From CADCVT01 sp036389485 (GTDB lineage Bacteria; Actinomycetota; Thermoleophilia; Solirubrobacterales; Solirubrobacteraceae): a DNA stretch of 64,000 bases. The DNA lies in contig DASVPR010000035.1 of the NCBI GenBank assembly GCA_036389485.1, positions 285,734-349,733 of the forward strand. The letters are read 5' to 3'. Below the pieces are notes generated by a model. It worked only from the letters and a program-made list of their open reading frames with translations, did no database searches and had not been told where the DNA came from. This document shows positions 61,683 through 64,000 of the stretch, in pieces. The position numbers were made by a program, and so were the translations under genes. Position 1 is the stretch's first letter, and every line of letters begins with the position of its first letter.

Positions 61683-61840
61683 GGTCGGCCTACGGGGTGA
61701 GCTGACGGGCTCGCGACGCGACGTGCTGACGCGGCGCTAGGACCCCGGTCGGGATCCATTCGCCCCCGCGAGCCGAAGTCCGGCCCGCAAGTGGGTCCCC
61801 CGCCTCCGGCGCGCAGGACGCGACCGAAGCTCGGCTGACG
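61683..61840 (-). ncRNA. Cyclic di-AMP riboswitch (ydaO-yuaA class)
   Basis: Read on the minus strand, the conserved blocks appear in order: GAGGCGGGGGACCCAC (about 61807-61792), GGGGGCGAATGGATCCC (about 61769-61753) and GCCCGTCAGCTCACCCCG with TAGGCC following (61710-61687). These match the ydaO consensus even better than the copy at 13055. The rlpA ATG is 15 bases past the last block. It follows directly after the stop of the Lys-rich protein gene. C-di-AMP is expected to repress rlpA. Confidence 0.93.
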
Positions 61841-61859
61841 TGCGCGAGGGTAGCGGACG

Positions 61860-62582
61860 CTACGGACGGGGAAGCTTCTTCAACACGCCCTTGACGGCCT
61901 GGCCACCCACGGCCACGCCGAGCTGGGCGAGCTCCCCGACCGCGCGCACCGCGGTCGTCACGATCTCCGTTCCCCCGGGCGGGGCCCCGCCGGCGTCCTC
62001 GGGCGTCGCCCACCCGGCGGGCGGCGTCTCGTCGCGCGAGGAGGCGGGAGGGGCAGCGGCCGGCTTCGGAGCGGCGCGCTTGGCGGAGGGCGAGGCGGAG
62101 GACTTCGCGGCGGTGCGCTTCGAGGCGCCGGACTTCGCGGACGCGGAGGACTTCGCCGAAGCGGCGCGCTTCGAGGAGCCGGAGCCGGACGACTTCGCCG
62201 TGGTGCGCTTCGAAGCGCCGGACTTCGCCGAAGCGGCGCGCTTCGAGGACGCGGGGGCGGAGGACTTCGCGGCGGTCCGCTTGGAGGCGCCCGACTTCGC
62301 CGACGCGGCGCGCTTCGACGACCCCGACGCGGAGCTCTTCGCGGACGACGACTTCTTCGCCGTGGGCTTGCGCTTCGCGGCCGAGCCGCTCTTCTTCGCC
62401 TTCGAAGGCGACTTTGCAGAACTCGCGCGGGAGGCGGACCGCGTCGATTTCGACGACGTGGACGAATCCCCGCCGTCGCGCGCGCTACCGTCGCGCTTGC
62501 TGGAACGCCGCACCGGCCGCGAACGCGGCAGGCTCGAGAAGACTTCGCCCTTGGAGGAGTCGTCGGCCATCGGCTGAGGCAT
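61860..62582 (-). CDS. Lys/Ser/Ala-rich basic repeat protein (histone H1-like composition)
   Basis: This is a 240-residue protein. Residues about 30-175 are nearly all Lys, Ser, Ala and Arg, built from degenerate repeats such as SSKRAASAKSGASKRTAAK, found about four times. This composition resembles histone H1 tails and the tails of actinobacterial HU proteins, and would bind DNA or polyanions. The last 60 residues are different: a Pro/Ala-rich stretch then EIVTTAVRAVGELAQLGVAVGGQAVKG, a possible amphipathic helix. The start is ATG at 62582 or 62570. The opposite strand is also open over this stretch but encodes an implausible acidic/Phe frame. The TAG stop lies next to riboswitch DNA. Confidence 0.72.
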   Translation of the reverse strand: MPQPMADDSSKGEVFSSLPRSRPVRRSSKRDGSARDGGDSSTSSKSTRSASRASSAKSPSKAKKSGSAAKRKPTAKKSSSAKSSASGSSKRAASAKSGASKRTAAKSSAPASSKRAASAKSGASKRTTAKSSGSGSSKRAASAKSSASAKSGASKRTAAKSSASPSAKRAAPKPAAAPPASSRDETPPAGWATPEDAGGAPPGGTEIVTTAVRAVGELAQLGVAVGGQAVKGVLKKLPRP

Positions 62583-62626
62583 TCAATCGCACGTTGCGGC
62601 GCAAGAGCGTCGCGGTCGACACGTTA

Positions 62627-62655
62627 TTGAGTACGACAACCCAACGTCCTAGACT
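62627..62655 (+). promoter_or_regulatory. Promoter of rpoD
   Basis: TTGAGT (62627-62632), a 17-base spacer and TAGACT (62650-62655) give a good sigma-70-type promoter. The local sequence is AT-richer than average. The expected start near 62662 leaves a leader of about 100 bases. Confidence 0.65.
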
Positions 62656-62762
62656 GAGGTAGCCACTTCTGGTGGCGGATGGGGACCCCTGTCCGAATCC
62701 GGGAAGCCCACCTCGCGAGAGCCCCGACAGGCCGGTGTCCAAAGCCGGCGGAAACGGAATGC
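62656..62762 (+). promoter_or_regulatory. Structured 5' leader of rpoD
   Basis: The leader can form several hairpins: GCCAC/GTGGC near its 5' end, CCTGTC/GACAGG closing a larger loop, and CCGG-TGTCCAAAG-CCGG before the start. Only a poor ribosome binding site (GGAA) precedes the ATG at 62763. It is not a riboswitch class I recognise. Confidence 0.45.
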
Positions 62763-63866
62763 ATGTCAGTCGCTGAACTCCAGGAACTCGAAGAGGTCAA
62801 GAACCTGCTGGCTCGCGGCCAGGAGGTCGGGGTGCTCACCTACGCCGAGGTGACCCAGGCCCTCGCCGAACTGGACGTCGACGAGGCCGACGTCGAAGAG
62901 CTTCACACGTTCATCGAGGGCTCGGAGATCGAGCTCGTCGAGGAGATCGACCCCGCGGCCGCCGCCGCGAACGCCGTCGAGCGCGCGCCCGACAAGCGCG
63001 GCCGCCGCCGGGCCAAGTCGCAGATCGACCTGCGCCCGGACATGACGACCGACTCCCTTCAGCTCTTCCTGAAGGACATCGGCAAGGTCCGCCTGCTCAC
63101 CGCGCAGGAGGAGGTCGACCTCGCCAAGCGCATCGAGCGCGGCGACCTCGACGCCAAGCAGAAGATGGTCGAGTCGAACCTCCGCCTCGTCGTCTCGATC
63201 GCCAAGAACTACCGCAACCAGGGCCTCCCGTTCCTGGACCTCATCCAGGAGGGCACGCTCGGGCTCGTGCGCGCCGCGGAGAAGTTCGACTACCGCAAGG
63301 GCTTCAAGTTCTCCACCTACGCGACGTGGTGGATCCGCCAGGCGATCGCGCGCGCGCTCGCCGACAAGGCGCGCACCATCCGCATCCCGGTGCACGTCGT
63401 CGAGAAGCTCAACAAGATCGGCCGCGCCGAGCGCAAGCTCGTCACGGAGCTGGGCCGCGAGCCCACGCCGGAGGAGATCGCCGAGGTCACGGGGATCGAT
63501 CCGGAGGAGGTCGACTCGATCAAGCGCTCCGCGCAGGCGCCGGTCTCGCTCGAGAAGCCGGTCGGCGACGAGGAGGAGTCCGAGTTCGGCCAGTTCATCG
63601 CCGACGAGCGCGCCGAGTCGCCGTACGAGCGCGCCGCCGAGATCCTCACGAAGGAGGCGCTGCGCGAGGCGCTGGAGAACCTCTCCTACCGCGAGCGCCG
63701 CGTCCTGGAGCTGCGCTACGGCCTCGGTGGCGAGCACCCGCGCACCCTCGACGAGGTCGGCCGCACGTTCAACGTCACGCGCGAGCGCATCCGCCAGATC
63801 GAGAACCAGTCGCTGAAGAAGCTGCAGTCCCTCGCGGAGGCCCAGAAGCTCCGCGACGTCGCCTAG
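62763..63866 (+). CDS. rpoD: RNA polymerase sigma factor RpoD/SigA (primary sigma)
   Basis: This 367-residue protein is a primary sigma factor. A short acidic N-terminal region (residues 1-95, region 1.1-like: LQELEEVKNLLARGQEVGVLTYAEVTQAL) precedes region 1.2 (LQLFLKDIGKVRLLTAQEEVDLAKRI), regions 2.1-2.4 (NLRLVVSIAKNYRNQGLPFLDLIQEGTLGLVRAAEKFDYRKGFKFSTYATWWIRQAI), region 3 and region 4 (EVGRTFNVTRERIRQIENQSLKKL), all well conserved. It directs RNA polymerase to housekeeping promoters. The ATG at 62763 is chosen over one 84 bases upstream because the protein then begins as relatives do, MSVAELQ. Transcription ends at a strong hairpin. Confidence 0.96.
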   Translation: MSVAELQELEEVKNLLARGQEVGVLTYAEVTQALAELDVDEADVEELHTFIEGSEIELVEEIDPAAAAANAVERAPDKRGRRRAKSQIDLRPDMTTDSLQLFLKDIGKVRLLTAQEEVDLAKRIERGDLDAKQKMVESNLRLVVSIAKNYRNQGLPFLDLIQEGTLGLVRAAEKFDYRKGFKFSTYATWWIRQAIARALADKARTIRIPVHVVEKLNKIGRAERKLVTELGREPTPEEIAEVTGIDPEEVDSIKRSAQAPVSLEKPVGDEEESEFGQFIADERAESPYERAAEILTKEALREALENLSYRERRVLELRYGLGGEHPRTLDEVGRTFNVTRERIRQIENQSLKKLQSLAEAQKLRDVA

Positions 63867-63890
63867 CCGGCGACCGCGCCCGAGCACGAG

Positions 63891-63917
63891 ACGACGGGGG
63901 CCTCAGGCCCCCGTCGT
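63891..63917 (+). terminator. Strong hairpin terminator after rpoD
   Basis: ACGACGGGGGCC, loop TCA and GGCCCCCGTCGT form a perfect 12-bp stem with a 3-base loop, 24 bases past the rpoD stop. The T-run is poor (CGTTCG), as common in high-GC actinobacteria. Beyond it, 63918-64000, nothing further was recognised. Confidence 0.85.
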
Positions 63918-64000
63918 CGTTCGCGTGGGTCCTCAGCGAGCGAGAGGAGCCGCTACGGCACCCGCGTAGTCACGCCTGGCCTCCTGCGCAGCCGCAGCGG

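Noticed and set aside
58544..61759. N-terminal extension of moeA through the degenerate GGDEF gene and rlpA
   Set aside because: MoeA begins naturally near 59779; the upstream part is antisense or out of frame to other recognised genes.
61840..62577. Plus-strand frame opposite the Lys/Ser/Ala-rich protein
   Set aside because: Both strands are open because of the repeats. The plus frame is an Ala/Glu/Asp/Phe repeat with no signal or family features; the minus frame has a histone-tail-like composition seen in real proteins. Not fully certain.
62656..62762. Cobalamin riboswitch in the rpoD leader
   Set aside because: GGGAAGCC and GCCGGTG-like fragments appear, but not in the required order, and the B12-box is absent.

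Overview
The window is very GC-rich (roughly 70% by eye) and densely packed with genes on both strands. Many genes overlap by ATGA, GTGA or TTGA, and starts are often GTG or TTG. The housekeeping sigma factor, the two actinobacterial-type c-di-AMP riboswitches, the HhH-GPD protein, the MerR-DICT regulator, the many Tat or Sec exported proteins and the many apparently leaderless starts all suggest an actinobacterium. The class Thermoleophilia (Solirubrobacter/Conexibacter-like) is my best guess. This is inference; no rRNA or tRNA gene was seen. I see no phage, transposon, IS element or CRISPR array. It reads as ordinary chromosome rich in secreted and envelope proteins.

Layout. 1-5.2 kb: truncated alpha/beta hydrolase, a 23-bp tandem palindromic repeat, a TetR/membrane-protein pair with a 30-bp operator-like palindrome, a secreted B-lectin, an HhH-GPD repair protein and an SGNH protein that carries a second internal signal peptide. 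5.2-9.5 kb: methyltransferase, then divergently a coupled RTX protein / Tat phospholipase C-like / M20 peptidase cluster. 9.5-13 kb: two tandem paralogous secreted clan GH-A glycosidases. 13-18 kb: c-di-AMP riboswitch with NlpC/P60 hydrolase, LOG protein, PAS-GGDEF-EAL protein, acidic protein and cold-shock protein. 18-26 kb: ceramidase-like enzyme plus rhodanese, TetR, ArsR-like regulator, secreted propeller protein, ALO-type oxidase, and two small paralogous membrane proteins beside an SPFH protein. 26.8-38 kb: PLP racemase-like protein; GNAT / amine oxidase / 2-hydroxyacid dehydrogenase operon; acyl-CoA dehydrogenase, metallopeptidase and DAHP synthase; Tat amine oxidase; a thiolase behind an unusual twin-hairpin leader.

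38-46.5 kb: large repeat protein with a collagen-like stretch, then a minus-strand run of SDR, TolB-like propeller, penicillin acylase and metallophosphatase, with a cupin gene facing the SDR across a 31-bp bidirectional promoter. 46.5-51 kb: an SGNH/three-TM/cytoplasmic-domain protein and an MMPL transporter. 51-58.5 kb: reductase and LLM oxidoreductase, a third GH-A glycosidase, class II fructose bisphosphatase glpX, a five-TM IPT/TIG protein and a MerR-DICT regulator. 58.5-64 kb: moeA, a degenerate GGDEF protein, rlpA behind a second c-di-AMP riboswitch, a Lys/Ser/Ala-rich basic protein, and rpoD with a structured leader and a strong terminator.

How parts fit together. Two separate cell-wall genes (NlpC/P60 and RlpA) appear to be under c-di-AMP control, and a PAS-GGDEF-EAL protein lies just downstream of the first. 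Fatty-acid metabolism (acyl-CoA dehydrogenase, thiolase, HSD10-like SDR) is scattered across the window. The most novel-looking items are the twin-hairpin thiolase leader, the membrane-spanning SGNH protein with an unassigned cytoplasmic domain, the double-signal-peptide SGNH protein, the paired small membrane proteins beside the SPFH gene, and the recurrent TANNNT-(6-8 nt)-start arrangement that implies widespread leaderless transcription.
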